Shown here: in pieces, positions 23,854-36,199 of the stretch
Position numbering within the stretch: the first letter of the stretch is position 1
Layout of the letters: each line of letters starts with the position of its first letter
Assembly (NCBI GenBank): GCA_026119935.1
Contig: JALRMH010000020.1
Coordinates: forward strand, 434,001-498,000
Direction: 5' to 3'
Length of the DNA stretch: 64,000 bases
Source: Endothia cerciana
Lineage: Eukaryota; Ascomycota; Sordariomycetes; Diaporthales; Cryphonectriaceae
Position numbers and translations under genes: made by a program
The notes under the pieces: generated by a model
Told to the model about the DNA's origin: nothing
Seen by the model: the letters and a program-made list of their open reading frames with translations, nothing else
Databases searched by the model: none

Positions 23854-24826
23854 TTAGATCCTTCTCTTAAGCAAGGCTGGCGAGTTCAGATTCGCTCTCA
23901 CGATCGTGCCAAGCCTGTGCCGCTCGTTCCTCCTATCCCATACTCCGGACCGCCCCTCCACCACCGCCACGATCTCCTCCCCAATCTTGTGCGCCAGCAT
24001 CTTCTTGCCGGACCCCATCGACGGCCTCTTGTTGACCGTATCCATGATCCACTGCCACGCCACGCGCCTCCGTGATCTCTTCGTCATCGGCGTGGGGACT
24101 TCGAGCGCCTTACCTCCACCGGCCAGGCCGGTGTACCCGCGGATCCGGATCAGGGGCGCCACGGAGTCGATGGCGAGCATGACGTAGAGGTTCGGGTTAA
24201 GGGGCAGGTGTTCGGGTGGTGGAGAGCCGGGGAGGAGGGGTCGCTGGGGGTTGATTTTGGGAGGCGGTGAGGTCCGGAGGAAGTTGAGGATCATGGCCAT
24301 ATCCTGTCTGCTTGTTAGATCTCCGCCGCGGTCACCAGGGGATCGTGGCGCGACTGACACTTTGCGCCTTGCTCAGCTTGCCGTCGCGCATGAGCAGCTT
24401 CGTAATCTGAGAGATGCCCTCGTCGTAGCGATACCGCATGTGATATTCCGCCCGTGGAAGCTTGTCCTTCGGCATCGGTGGCTCTTCAAACTTGTAGCCT
24501 GTGAACTTGTTCTCGAGGGGGTTCAGGTCATGCGCCGTAGTCTGCAGCTGCTCCCCGGCGGATTCGTTCGGCGTCAGGTCGCGCATCTGCACGTCCTCTT
24601 CCCTCATCGGTGGCTGCTCCCCCGGCCTCAGCATCGAAGCCGGTATGCCTGGTATTCTTGGGCCATTGGCAGTGGGGATGTCCGACTGGGAGGATGGTGT
24701 CGGCCCCGCGTCGTCGGCGTACTGTCTCGCAAGCGCAGCTATCCTCGGGGGCAATAGCTTTGCCTGTGGTCTTGTTCTAGAAGCGATGGAGCGGCATGCG
24801 CCCCATGGGCTGAGTCTCGGAGGCAT
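23854..24826 (-). CDS. RSM7: Mitochondrial small-subunit ribosomal protein uS7m
   Basis: Exons are 24359-24826 and 23854-24303 (55-bp intron with GTCAGT donor and GACAG acceptor, phase 0), giving 305 aa. The N-terminus is Arg/Ala/Pro-rich and lacks acids (CRSIASRTRPQAKLLPPRIAA cut short here), as expected of a mitochondrial targeting peptide. The uS7 core starts at KLLMRDGKLSKAQ, with DMAMILNFLRTSPPPK and APLIRIRGYTG, and ends with RRRVAWQWIMDTVNKRP and MLAHKIGEEIVAVVEG, the 16S/15S rRNA-binding helices of the family. It sits in the head of the mitoribosomal small subunit, near the exit site. The usual residue at the splice junction is Arg (QRNM); here splicing gives QSDM, so the donor could be slightly different. 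Confidence 0.9.
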
Positions 24827-27616
24827 TGTGTTGAGATATGGAGATTGCTGGGGGCAATCACCACCAGGTCGCCAGGTCGCGAGACGGAGCTGTTGAGCGG
24901 CCGAGCATAGCATCGCCTAGATTTTGCTAGCACGTGATCGCGAACCAGCTGCAGGGATCACCATTTCTGGTTTGGAGCTTCCCTCTCGACCCCAGAGTCA
25001 TCTTCAACTTTACCTTCATGACTTCGCGTTACGACAGATCCCTTCACCGTACCCGAACCACTCAACATGTGTCGAGCTTACCTTCAATACACCAGCTATT
25101 CATACCGCGTCAAGTCATCCCTTGGTCGCTACGGCCATGATCCCGCGGGTCCGTCATCGGCGGCCGGCCCCGACGAGCTCAGACGCGGACAGCGCCCTCC
25201 GACCTGCTGAGGAAGAGCTTAAACTTCCGGTCTTGCTCACCGGTCAGCACATTATGGGAAGGTTTAGTTGCATCTTGGTCGGCTCGGGATTCATGCACAG
25301 CATCTGATCGACCTCCGCCCAGGGGATGCTGAGGGAGAGGTGCGTCACGCTTCATTTCAAGGCTGGCGGATGCACTCGACGACGAGCACCCCGCCGGCAG
25401 AGGTTACGATCATCCGCCGGAAGATCATCTCAAAGGAACCTCACAAAGGATGGGCCTGGTGTCCGCAGGTGAGTAGGGCATTACCTTGTATTCAAACCTG
25501 CCAGGAACAACCGGTGTGACATCACCACTTGAGCTCGCCCTCAAGAGCGACATCGTTCTGGACTCGTTCATAAACTACTGATGTGGTCCATTGGCAAGTA
25601 CACCGGGTACTCGAATGCAACACCAAATCATGCTGGGCTCGGAATGTATGCCACGCGACCGTCGGCGCGACTCCCAACGGCCCGGAAATTGAACTTACCC
25701 TCCTCGTTCTCCTTGGATCGCCACCTACCACGGTCACAGGATCTCAGATCCGGGGCATTTCTGGGACTTGAACGGCTGCCTAGATATCCTCTTCATGCTC
25801 AACTGTGGTGGATAAATGCGCCACAAGGCGACTCTGGAGATACCTGCCTCACTGCGGCCGTTAGCCGAGGGAGCGAAGAGTCCATCCTTCCGTCTGGGGG
25901 GTGCACCGATGCGACGGCACGGTCTGGCGCCTGCGGGCCAACCATGGAACCCTTGGAGCCACATCCTGAGGCTTGAACCCAGTCTGAAAAGGCCGCCTGG
26001 CCGGGCTCAATCGGAGGCGTGTGCCTGACAGGGGTCTCGCAGAGCAAGGCCCTTCGTGCCCGAATTTTCCGAGGCGCCACTCACTCAGCCCTGGCAGTAA
26101 AGCACCTGCATTCGGCCTCCACTGCATTGACACCTGGCTGGCAGGGCCCAGCTGTTGCAAGACATCGAGCGTCACTAGCCAGGTACGAGTGCAGCCTCAA
26201 TTCCCGGGGCTCGTGTCAACAGGCAAAAAACATGGCGAGTCTCAAGCCGCGAGCGCATCTCTAAACCCCGGTAGTCCGGAGTAAGGGAAACAACAGACGA
26301 AGTGTCAGGCTGAAAGCACATGCAGGAACGGCATACCGTCTACTTCATACACGTGGAGGCGTCTGGTTTCACTGCTTCGGCCTCAGCTTGGCGACGTCGT
26401 CATTACGATTATTCCCGATCCCAGGCCGCACACGACATCATAGAGTGAGTACAGGGCGACATACCCTGGTTTTGTTGCTTTTTCCTGTGACATCAAAATT
26501 ACATTTCCAAAGTAGCCGAGCGAGTGCGTTGGCAATCCATCTCCCCAATCTTACGTCCTGTCTATCAAGATGGACACGTTAAATGAAATCACACGAGACT
26601 GGTCTCCGCGGAATTATGTTTGTCACAATGGGAAGCCGAGAGGAACGACCCGGCGCCACCGATCTCAGACCTCAATGCCCTGTGTTCTTCCAGTCTCGCC
26701 TGTCATTTTGCCCGTAGTCTGGCTCAATTGTCAGAGTCGAATCCCCTTCTTCCGGCCCCACCGTCCCTGGTGAAAGTGACAGGTCGCTGGCCCTTTCGCC
26801 CTGCTAAGAACGGCCTTGTCAATAGCGCTCCGGGAATCGTGGCCCGGCTATGTCCACATCACCTTGGCCTGGCCACCGAAGACAGAAAGAAGTAATCAGG
26901 TCGTCGGAAATTCCACCGTGGCAGCCGTCCGTCCAACTCCCATTACCCATTCTTCGGCGTTTCTTTGCATCACAAAAAGGTGGGCGTGTGAGAGCTCACA
27001 GGACGCGTCACAAGAGATCCCGGCAGATGCACGATGGAGGATATGATAGTGATCTTGTTGTGCAACAGAGCAAGAGATTCCACTACCGGAAACTAAGAAA
27101 ATCATAGCAAGCAGAGGTTGTGCGCCGAAACGAGACCAGATCCGTGGTGAAGTATCCCCCTGGTTTGCCCTTTTCTTCCTTTCCCGTGTGGTGAAGCCCG
27201 ACCTGTCTGCCCGACTTTTCTCTGCCCAACTCCTGCACCCGAAGAAGAAAAGGAGGGGGAAAAAAGAAAGAAATGTTGAATAAAGTCGCACAGACAGCGA
27301 AACAAACATGGCCAAGTGGTTGGCTAGGGGCAAGCCCTTGAGAAGTGAAAGCCGAAATCCGTAGAAACCCCATCGAGCAAAACAAGAGATGCTGAAGAAT
27401 CCAGCAAGCAGGCAGGCAATGAAGTGCCATCTACAGACGCGCATCGTCGTCACTGTTGCGAATCCCGACCCCAATTGTGTGGCTTGTCACACGTTGAGAA
27501 GCGTGAGCCCAGGCAGAGACAAGAGAGCCCTTTTTGCCGAGCTCCTCCTACCCCGGCCCTGTCTCGGCAAGCAGCAAGGCAGGAATCCGTGAGTGGTCTG
27601 ATCCTGACCTGGATAT
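24827..27616. other. Gene-poor stretch
   Basis: Nearly 2.8 kb with only short frames on both strands. None showed a conserved motif, and I could not chain exons. It may include the 3' UTR of the dsRBD gene at its right end. Confidence 0.45.
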
Positions 27617-28232
27617 TTACCAGGCGTTGCGGCTGCTCGTGGGAGACGAGGAAGAGGACGACACACCCGCGGACGCCTGGATGCAGCTCAGTGCCATCTC
27701 GGCCGCGTCCTCCTTGGCGTTGTTGAGGTTCTTGCCGTCGTACCAAAACCGCGCCGCGACGGTCTGCCCGCTGATCGTCACCCGGCTCGACCAGGCTGTA
27801 CGACCACCTATGCACGGATCGCGGTCAGTCTCGTGAGTCTCGGATAGAGAGGTTGCAGAAGCTGGGTCCGGAAGGGTTTTCGTCGTTGGGTTCCCAGGCT
27901 GGGCCCGGCACGAGAGCCGCTACTAGCTACCGCTGCTGGTGGTTTGTGGGACACGGGAGTGAGATGGGGTGGGAAGGAGAGAGGGTCTGAGCCTCCTGAC
28001 AGGAAACACTGACCTCTTCTGTCCGAGACGATCTGGAAGACCGGGGTCGTCATGCCGTACTCGCGGCAGGCACCTGCTCCCAGTTGTCAGCCATCTGTCT
28101 GGTGGTAGAAACTAAGGTTATGTGTTGTTGGGGGGGGGGGGGGGAGCCAGTACCCTCGAGTTTGTCTTGCCAGGCCGTGCTCTCTACGCTGCTGCTGCTG
28201 TGGCGAGAGCTGCTGTGTCGTGATGAAGACAT
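27617..28232 (-). CDS. Small stand-alone double-stranded-RNA-binding-domain protein
   Basis: Exons are 28154-28232, 28014-28073 and 27617-27807, giving 109 aa. Introns are 80 bp (contains a C12 run on the sense strand) and 206 bp. A Ser/His-rich leader (SSSRHSSSRHSSSS) precedes one dsRBD spanning residues 20-90: WQDKLEGACREYGMTTPVFQI (helix 1 and loop, trimmed), SDRRGGRTAWSSRVTISGQ, then ARFWYDGKNLNNAKEDAAEMAL. The order LxxxCREYGMxxPxF, beta strands, then AKxDAAxxAL is the dsRBD signature. The basic KKxAK motif at the start of helix 2, which grips the RNA backbone, is NNAKED here, so RNA binding may be weak and the domain may mediate protein contacts instead. The tail is poly-Ser. It could assist RNA silencing or RNA processing; that is inference. 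Confidence 0.78.
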
Positions 28233-28272
28233 TTTGGTAATAGGGTCTTCTTTTTCTCAAAAAGAGAGAGAA

Positions 28273-28299
28273 TGTGTGTGTGTGTGTGTGTGTGTGTGT
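28273..28299. repeat. (TG)n dinucleotide repeat
   Basis: Thirteen TG units, 41 bp upstream of the dsRBD-gene start on its sense strand (as CA repeats). Confidence 0.9.
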
Positions 28300-29764
28300 A
28301 TAAAGATGAGGAGTGTGTAGAAGCGTTGAGTGAGAGCCTGCCTATGCACAGCCGAGGGAACGTTGAGAGAAGCAGACTGTTCAGACGACTACTCTTGATG
28401 AGGGTGTGTCAGAATGGCTGGAACGGATGCAAGGGTACGCGGATGAAGAGTTGTTGATGAGTCTTGTGGACCTGTGTCTAGCGAGGGAGAGATGATGGGA
28501 AGTCGACGCTCGTCTCTTTATACTTGAGCGGCCGAGCGCTGGCAACACAACCAGGAGTGTCAACAAGCAGGGCCTTTGGGTACCGGGAGCTGACAGGCAA
28601 GGTTGAGGGAGGCTTTCTTTTCCACCTGTAGATAGATGTCCACCTTGCTCGACTTTGTTTGCGACCAATTTTGCAGGCCTGGCGGCAGGACAAGCAGAAG
28701 AATTTATTGGTAGCCCCGGGAGGGTGCAACCATCATGGCCTACGGACGGGATGCAGCCGGTATTTGACACGCAGCTAACCCCAGCGGCAGAAGAAAAGGT
28801 GACAGGCTCTGTTCGCAAGGATGCCTGAGCCATGGGAAGTTGGGGGGGGGGGGGGGAGAGAGGCTTGCTGTTTCTTTTTCTTCTGACATGTCTACCAGAA
28901 GTAGCATGGGGGTGGTGAGGCCTTGAGGTACATCCTACCTGGGCCTCAGGTTAAAGGAATCCGTGCCTTTGTGTGGGACCAGCCGTTTCCCCATTAGGAA
29001 GAAGCAGCAAACGGGAACCGAAGAAGGATCTGGTCTGAGGAAGGGCTCCAAGGATGGTACGCGGAAGTACAAGGACTGCAGGTGAGTCCCGGGGCGCCAG
29101 TGTGCGAGAATGGAGGTACCGGGGGGGGGGGGGGTACCCAACTGGACCAGGCAGGTAGGAACAGTGTGTCCTCAGAGCAAATGTAAGGGATGAGGGTATG
29201 TCACATCATAGTTAGGTAAGGGTTGGGCGTGTGGTCGTGGACCCAGTCAAGGTCGTCCTCCTAGATTCTCGCCGCAGGGCGGCGGGTGGGCGAGTGGCAT
29301 CCTGAGAGCGGGGGGGGGGGCAGATCCACGATACGTTAGGCTCGAGATCTTGTGTGACACCTCACCTGCGTCAGGAAAAACATGGCATACGTAGACCCAC
29401 GATGTTAACATGATGTAGGTGGGTGAGCAGAGAGCTGCAGGCGTGTGGTGTGGGAGAGCCTTCATGAGCGGATATGCAATGCAAGCAAGCAGCATTCGAC
29501 TTCCCCCCGGCCGACCTTATTCGCCGTTATCATGCACGCCCGAGACAGAATCGGGGATCGGGCTGCGGTTGCGAGGCTCCACACCTCGGACTTCCCTCGT
29601 TTGGTCTCGAACACCCTCTCTGATGCCGATGTTCTTCTTTTGATTGTTGCCTTTCCCTCCTCCTCCCGGGGCACTCCGGTCGGCAAGTTCCCGGATGGCT
29701 CGCTGCTGACCGCCTCGATGAAACCGCTTGCCGGTGCTTGACTGTTTGCTTTTTCTCTTTTGTT

Positions 29765-29790
29765 TTCTTCTTCTTCTTCTTCTTCTTCTT
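29765..29790. repeat. (TTC)n microsatellite
   Basis: Tandem TTC units, visible directly. Confidence 0.85.
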
Positions 29791-32700
29791 TCTGTTTTCC
29801 CCTCTTTGGTCCTGCAGGCCCACTTACGGGCCCGCCCCGTTTTCCTCCATCAGGGTTCCATCGTCTCGAACTGCCAGAACGGAGACACAACCTTCAGACG
29901 ACAGCAGGTCTGGAGGAACAAGAGACCCCGAGACGGTCGCCCCAGGAATCTGGATCTATTTGGTCCTCGATGCCAGGCACAGCCAGTCGATGCTACCCTC
30001 CTCCGAGTACCGTACCCGATCTTCTCTCATTGGATCCCAGACCCACGGAGGGCAGCTTCACGCCTGAGGTACCCGTCTGGTGGCACGTCAAAAACCTGAG
30101 GCGGTCGCGGCCGGACGGCCGGCAGGTTGTGGTGCGTCCACCTCCGCCTATACGACGCCATGCGTATAGCTGAAGATGAGTTGTAATCGGGAAGTATGCG
30201 TCGTTGGGCAAAAAAGCACACTTGCAACCCTGGTCCGCCGCCGACGCGCAGGGCAACATCCATGGATGCTTGAAGAGCATCCATGTATTGGCCGTCCGCG
30301 AAGATTGACGTGATGCTGTGGCACATCATTCCTGCAAGATGTAAGTGGACGCGCGCGCCCAAGCCTCACTTACGCCTGGCCGGTCCACTGAGGCCATGGG
30401 GACGTCGTGGATTGTTTTGATCAGGAGATCACCTATCGTGACTCCTGTCAGTGCATTGTGGGTCCCGCGAGGGGGGGGGGGGTCGTGTGTGCTCGCCCTC
30501 GACTTTGCTTTGTCCTCGATTGCTTATTATAGTACAACTCGAGGCAGTACGGTGGATATAGAGGCGGTGTAGCTCAGAGCTGGCCCACCCTCGACTGTGA
30601 GTTGCATCGTATCATGTACATTGTAGGCGTGCGGGTGTGAGTCCAGCATCCATCGTACTACAGGCCCGCCCCCCCCTCTCTTAAGGCCGGTTCGCAAACC
30701 CACGCACGCATTCATCAACGATCGGGATGATCTCATCCGCAGCATAAGTACGCAATGGCCTTGCCAAGCCTGATTGGGAGCATATCTGAGGGACATCACT
30801 GTCTTGCTCGGACGTCATCCGATGGCTACTCCTGCAATACGACAACAGGGATACTAAGGTCTGAGAGGTGCTAGCACGTCACTAACAAGAGGCTCTGTGG
30901 GAAGATCTTCGCTTCCGATGGCCTGGCGCGTCTGGGTAACCGTAGGGCAAGCGAGCCCCAACAACACCACGACGCCGTCATGGACAAACCTCTACGGCCG
31001 GATCGACAGAGGCTGTTGCGCAATGGGACTTCTGGGCTTGCAACGGCACCGTGTCCACGGCGAGCCGATTGGACGCGGCACTGCCTCCTTGTTGCCGCGT
31101 AATCGTGACAGATTTGGAACAGATTGGGAAAAGAATGGGCTTGTCTGCTTCGTGCAGTGAGACACGCCCTAAGTAGCCTTGCATCTTTCTCGTTCGGGAT
31201 CCCCTCCTTGGCCTGGCTTGTAACAGGTGCTGCGTACATCCCGCGTTGACATATGTCGTGGCTGCCTTGGACACCCTTCCCGAGGTTTTGGATATGTTGC
31301 GTTACTCGTGACGCATGCCGTCTGCAGTGGCCTGCGAAAGAATGGACAGATGGCGGTGCGAGATTCGATGGAATACGCGTCTCGGTAAAAACCAAGATCT
31401 GAAAGGAAATGAGAGACGACATCACATGGGGGCACGGGGAGCCCGGAGTAGCATAAGATTGGAAGATGGGCATCAAGCCCCCGAAGGCGTCGATAGAATG
31501 GTCCACGTGTATACGGCTACGTGAGATCTACGGGGCAGGCGTTGCCAGGCTTCACAAGGCAATTCAGGGGCTGAGGGTCTGTAAGGCATCCGGAAGAGGC
31601 CGCAGTTGCCAGGTAGGCTCTGCCAGGCTCAGGCTGGCATCTGTGAGGAGACCTCTCTCGGCAACAGTCGGTACATCGTCTGGAGCTGGACTTTTCACCG
31701 CTTTCTTCCTGCCGGTGATAGGAACGCTGCAGTCGGGAAGCGACCTCTAGGACGCTTTTGTTTGCATCCAGGGAGTCAACCGGCTGAGCCAACCGGAAGG
31801 ATGCATTGTCCTGCCGTGTTGGGCCGACGGAAGGCAGCATCCAGCCTCTCGTCAATCACTAAAGCTGTTGTTCTCCCTGTAAACGAGATGAGAAAAGCAG
31901 TGTGGGGGCCTAGACTCACCAATCCCCTCTTCGTGAAGGCACACGGAGACTGGGCGAGGCTCTCCGGCTTCGAGAACCTGGCTTGTCCGACAAATCTCCA
32001 GTCTCGTGGGCACCCAGACGAGTGACGTCCGCAGGTCAGACGTGGCACCTGGTGCTACCTTCAGACGCTTAGCCTGGGAAACATTGGGCCTCAGCCAATA
32101 CTCCATGGGGCAGGCTCGTACATTTAACATTATTAGAGTGCGCTATATTCGGCTCTACGAGGTTGCCCTGTTACGGATGCGCAACGCCCTTTCCCCAGCC
32201 CAATTGTCTTCCAGATAGTGCGTCGCTGCTGTGCTACAGGACGAGCCCAAAGTCCACACCCGGTGCCATGGTCGCCTGAGGGGTGTTGAATATGACGCTA
32301 TAGTTTCATGCTTCTCGAATCGGTTTAAGTATCTCGTCAGCCCAAACATTTGAAATGGACCATGGGCTTAAGCATGTTGTCATCTTGCCGCCGATCTGCC
32401 TACCGCAGGCCCGAATTACCGGGGGAATGGAAATTTGGCAACCTTCATCCTCAAGTTTGACACTGGGAAAAGCAACAAGACCTGGAAGAAAGGTGTCTGG
32501 TATAAATACTCTGAGGGTAGTTTTTTGTGTTATCATACGAGGCAGTTTGACAGTAATGAAACCGCCCTCAAGCAAGGGCAGATGCTGGTATGGACCTTTG
32601 CTGCTGTGATGAGCTTGCGAATCGTGTTCGAATACGATCGAAGAGTCCAGTGCACGACGCTGAGAGATTCCGCCGGGTGCCCGACACATCATTGATACAG

Positions 32701-33226
32701 AAGCCTCACCCGGGTTTCCCAGCACAGATACATGCCGAACAGCTGGGCACACAAGCCATGCGGCACTGTTACTGTGCGACGGTAAGAACCCTAAGGGCCT
32801 TGGCTTCTCACTGCACGACATGGTGTTCTCAATACCTAAAAGGGGGGTAGAGGGGGTTAGAAGTCAGAGGTTTCTGTAGGGTAAAAAGCGCGTGGGGCGT
32901 TATTTTATAATTCACTCATCCGTCTTGCCTCGAATAAGGTCTTAATTACATACTACTCTGGATGATATGAACAAGGCTCGTCGACTTCCAGTTACTGATA
33001 TATGCTTCGAGCTTTATTCTATGTCTAATGTAACTACTTTGTAATACATTCAGAACTAGCGATAGCCCATGGGTACCATCTGATCCGAATCTCGATCTGG
33101 ACTACCTGACCTTTGGACGACGACTATGGTACCTGGCCGGAACACATCTTCTGAAATCCATGGATGTTGTCTTCGGTGGATTACCGACAACCGTGGCGTT
33201 ACCATCCGAGAACATTCCGCGGCTCC

Positions 33227-33246
33227 TTTTTTTTTTTTTTTTTTTT
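33227..33246. repeat. T20 homopolymer
   Basis: Run of 20 T just beyond the 3' end of the helicase relic. On the relic's sense strand it is a poly-A run. Confidence 0.85.
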
Positions 33247-33429
33247 CATTTGTCAGTCGATCGAACAAGCAATAATCAACTCTGCAATTTGCAACATCCC
33301 ATTACTTTCTCCTGCCCTTTGGTACAGTTCGTTGATAAAAGCATGTCAATCGATTCCTTCTTTCGCCCTTGAACTTCTCGGACATACTAGAGGTCACATA
33401 TTAGAGCGATACAATGAACCAGTGGCAAG

Positions 33430-35665
33430 CACCAAGGTCGAGGAACCTCCTCGATCGAATCCTTGATAAAGAAGCAGACAGCTACAATAGGCCGGGTCTG
33501 TCAAAACCGGTACGCCCTTGCTCCTCTATCGCTGAATACCATTGCGGCTCCATCAAATACACACGGCTTGCCGCGGTAAGGTTGAGTCTGACGTCACTAC
33601 ATGTGAGTTGCGCTGTTTATTGTATGGGAACTGGCGCTTGATACGTAACCAACAGCTCCGCAAGAGAGGGGTATGAGCAGTGCTGCCTGTGTCTCTAATC
33701 CTGAGAAGCGCTGCAAGATCCTATATCTTTGTTTGGCTGGAACTTTCCTATCAGGCTGTAGATAAGTGGTTCCTGCTTGTGTGAGAGCTGATGTAGCGAG
33801 ATCCAAAGTTGACTTCCAGAACAAGAACACGATGCCAGTCGCAGATTAGATGGTTTCGACCAGTCGATGTACATGGTATTTACTGACATTTTTGTTCCAT
33901 GTCTCTGGACCTGTAAGCTATTGAGCAGGGTCTTAAGTTTGATTGGAAATTCCCTCCTAGGACTTGGGTCTCGTTGAAACGTGGCGTTGTCCAAGAGCTG
34001 AGAATCGAGCTGTCTTCAGCTCATAGTCAGGCGAGCAGTCCCTATAAGCCGATGGCATCTGAAAAGCAAGATTAATACCGACTTGATTCTTTATTAATGC
34101 TTGAGTCCAATTCTAAAGACTTAGAGCTCGTTGGACTATACTCAGAAGGAGGCATTAGCGAAACTAAGATCTGTCTTCTGCATCTTATGCAAGTTGGAGG
34201 CATTTCAGGTGGATCTGCACCGTCAAAGGGCTCATCCGTGGTTTTAAAGCTACTGCCAATACTTCTTGTTCAGGATTTTGTCGAATTAAATTCTGAGGGA
34301 GTGACCTCTTTAGAATTTCGAGATCATGTAAGATTACAAACTATCTTCAGGGCGTTGATTTTAGAGATATCGTTCACAAAACTATTCCCGATAACCTCTG
34401 AGTTTATTATGTCGTCCAAAAACTGAATCGTTGCCTGTCTCGCTAAGTAATAGCTGGCCTTGTTATGGCCATCCATATCAGTAGAATCACCATGTCTGTC
34501 TGTTCAAGCAGTGTTGTTATATTGTTGGACTGTCGGAGCATAGTGAACCGAAGAGACTGCTTGAGCCTATATAGCTTGTTCTGGGCTTCCTGCTTCCCAT
34601 GTGAGGTTTCCGTGTTCATTATAAGGATGGAGTCGAAGAAATTGAAATAAGCTGAGCAATTCAGATACACGGTTCTGAATCGGCGTTGCGGCGACTACCC
34701 CCCTGCGGTCTGCGTTCAAGTTGTAAGTGGCCTGGGCAGTCATTGTAGTGCTGTCCTTGTACATTGTGCTAGAGGGTAGTTAGCTCGTTGTAGAATACTG
34801 AAAACCACTGATTCAGGGTTATAACCTTCGTCCAGAATGAATCGGTGCCAGTGATGCATGAAGATGATTATCTTGCGGCCTTTGGCAATCTATTCGTTTG
34901 CTGGCGTAGAGTATGTTATGAAGACAATATATAGTTCGTGAAGGTAATCGAATCCTTGGATCGATTACGCCCATGATATAGATAACATGACAGATGGCCA
35001 GGCAAAGCGTGTCTAGTACTGATTCAGTAACTCGCTCCTTAAAATGGTAGATTGATCGGGAAGTTACTCGCGAATTTCTGTTTCTCAACTTTCAAGCACT
35101 GTTTCATTAGCAATAGCTAACAAGAAGTAAGGCGACTTACCCACGAGAAGGTAGTAGTACTACGACTAGAGTTGCTCTTCTTAGCTGTCCTTGGTCTGTA
35201 TGATCAACAGACTTGTCGTGGATAATTAGTGAGATCATTGCTCAAAGTCTTTCCCAGACCCATGTCATCGGCGAGGATGCCCCTATGGAATGGGGCTGGA
35301 GGCATATAATGTTTTGTTTTGTCGATGTTGTTGAAGTATCTGGGTGTGAATATTGCTTAGATATGATTAGAGGAACATTAATGACAAACTTACACCGTGT
35401 TCCCAGCTGGGTCCGCAGCCACCGACCATACATCGCCTTCATTCAGGTTCAGTTGCCAACCCTGCTCTCGAAGGGCTATGAACGTAAGGCCTCTCATCTG
35501 ATGATTTCTAAAACGGAGATGTTAGCTCGGTTGAGGACCGGCCATCAAGCATGAGCATAAAGTACATGTCTAAAAGCTTTTATACCTTTGCAGTTGCGTG
35601 CGAAGTGACGCAGACCCTTCCGTCTTTGCCAGGTTGTCTTCAGTCACGGATAGCCGTCTCCAGAG
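33430..35665 (-). pseudogene. Relic of a SNF2-family (RAD5/RAD16-like) helicase gene
   Basis: Family blocks appear in order on the minus strand, interrupted by stops and frame changes. The N-terminal half still splices well: exon ends at 35586 (QLQR), 35394-35507 (HQMRGLTFIALREQGWQL), then from 35339 (MPPAPFHRGILADDMGLGKT, Walker A). One extra A at 35238-35239 then breaks the frame; without it the text continues MISLIIHDKS and ATLVVVLLPS. Further on come WHRFILDEGYN (motif II, DEAH degraded to DEGY, near 34800-34860), ATPIQNRVSELLSLFQFL (motif III, near 34630-34690), a Cys pair CIRCRRQIL, VFLFWKSTLDLATSALTQ and PLSCGAVG of helicase lobe 2 (33650-33830), and QTRPIVAVCFFIKDSIEE (33440-33515). 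The product would be an ATP-driven chromatin or DNA-repair translocase; this copy is dead. Confidence 0.75.
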
Positions 35666-35790
35666 GCTGGAAATATTTCCTGGAGTATGCGACCTGATAC
35701 GTCGCGTTCATTCCTTCCTTGAGTTGTTTGGTGATCAGCAAGCTCTTGGCGGAACCGGTATGAGAAACTCTACGCCCTCTTGGTCGTCAA

Positions 35791-36199
35791 ATGCATGTGT
35801 TAATCTTTAAATTAGACATTCTGGCGGTTGACTGGGACACCACTCTTTTCTCGCTCGCCCACTCCAACTATCAGGCTGTTGTTGAGCTCCTACTGCAAGC
35901 AACGAGTTGCACTGGCCTCTCATCGGCCGAGCTAGTTGCATTTCGGACCGAGTTTGGAGGAACTGCGTTCGTCTATCCCGCCAGAGCCTGGGATCGCTCA
36001 CGCCTGGGGTTCTCCTCTGCAGCTGGGCTCAGGGATCACAAGATTAGACGACATAGCCAACGTCTGAGATGCTATCAAGGGAAGTGTTCTCCTAAACGAC
36101 GTGGGGTTGGCGAATCAGCGCAGTCTTCGCCAGCATGTGCAAAAAGTGCACAAGGGAGAGACGCCGCGTATCCCGACAACATTCGAAAGGGAAAGATAA
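35791..36199 (+). pseudogene. Relic of the C-terminal end of an ankyrin/zinc-finger protein
   Basis: The frame holds an ankyrin-like turn (SNYQAVVELLLQ) followed by GFSSAAGLRDHKIRRHSQRL and RCYQGKC. After a one-base shift near 36083 it continues LANQRSLRQHVQKVHKGETP to a TAA at 36197-36199. Fungal NACHT-ankyrin proteins often end in degenerate C2H2 fingers of just this form (GFSS...LRDHE..H, RSLQKHV..VH). The first finger has lost its cysteines (VYPARAWD where CRYRxC is usual). No upstream ankyrin array is present in the correct orientation, so this is a stub of an NLR-like gene. Confidence 0.5.

Larger units (their letters stand above)
28233..33400. other. Gene-poor accessory stretch with simple repeats
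   Basis: About 5 kb with many G- or C-homopolymers (for example near 28842-28856, 29119-29132, 29310-29320 and 30470-30482), a TG repeat, a TTC repeat and a T20 run. Minus-strand frames at 29993-30420 join with GTAAGT and TTGCAG signals into a coding-like piece (SIFADGQYMDALQASMDVAL) but no family is recognisable. A 211-codon minus frame at 30871-31506 has no ATG and no motif. Confidence 0.45.

Noticed and set aside
30871..31506. A 211-codon minus-strand frame in the gene-poor stretch
   Set aside because: It begins with GTG, has no early ATG, no motif and no splice context.
32306..32821. A 171-codon minus-strand frame and overlapping plus-strand frames
   Set aside because: No recognisable motif on either strand; both read equally well, which argues against either.
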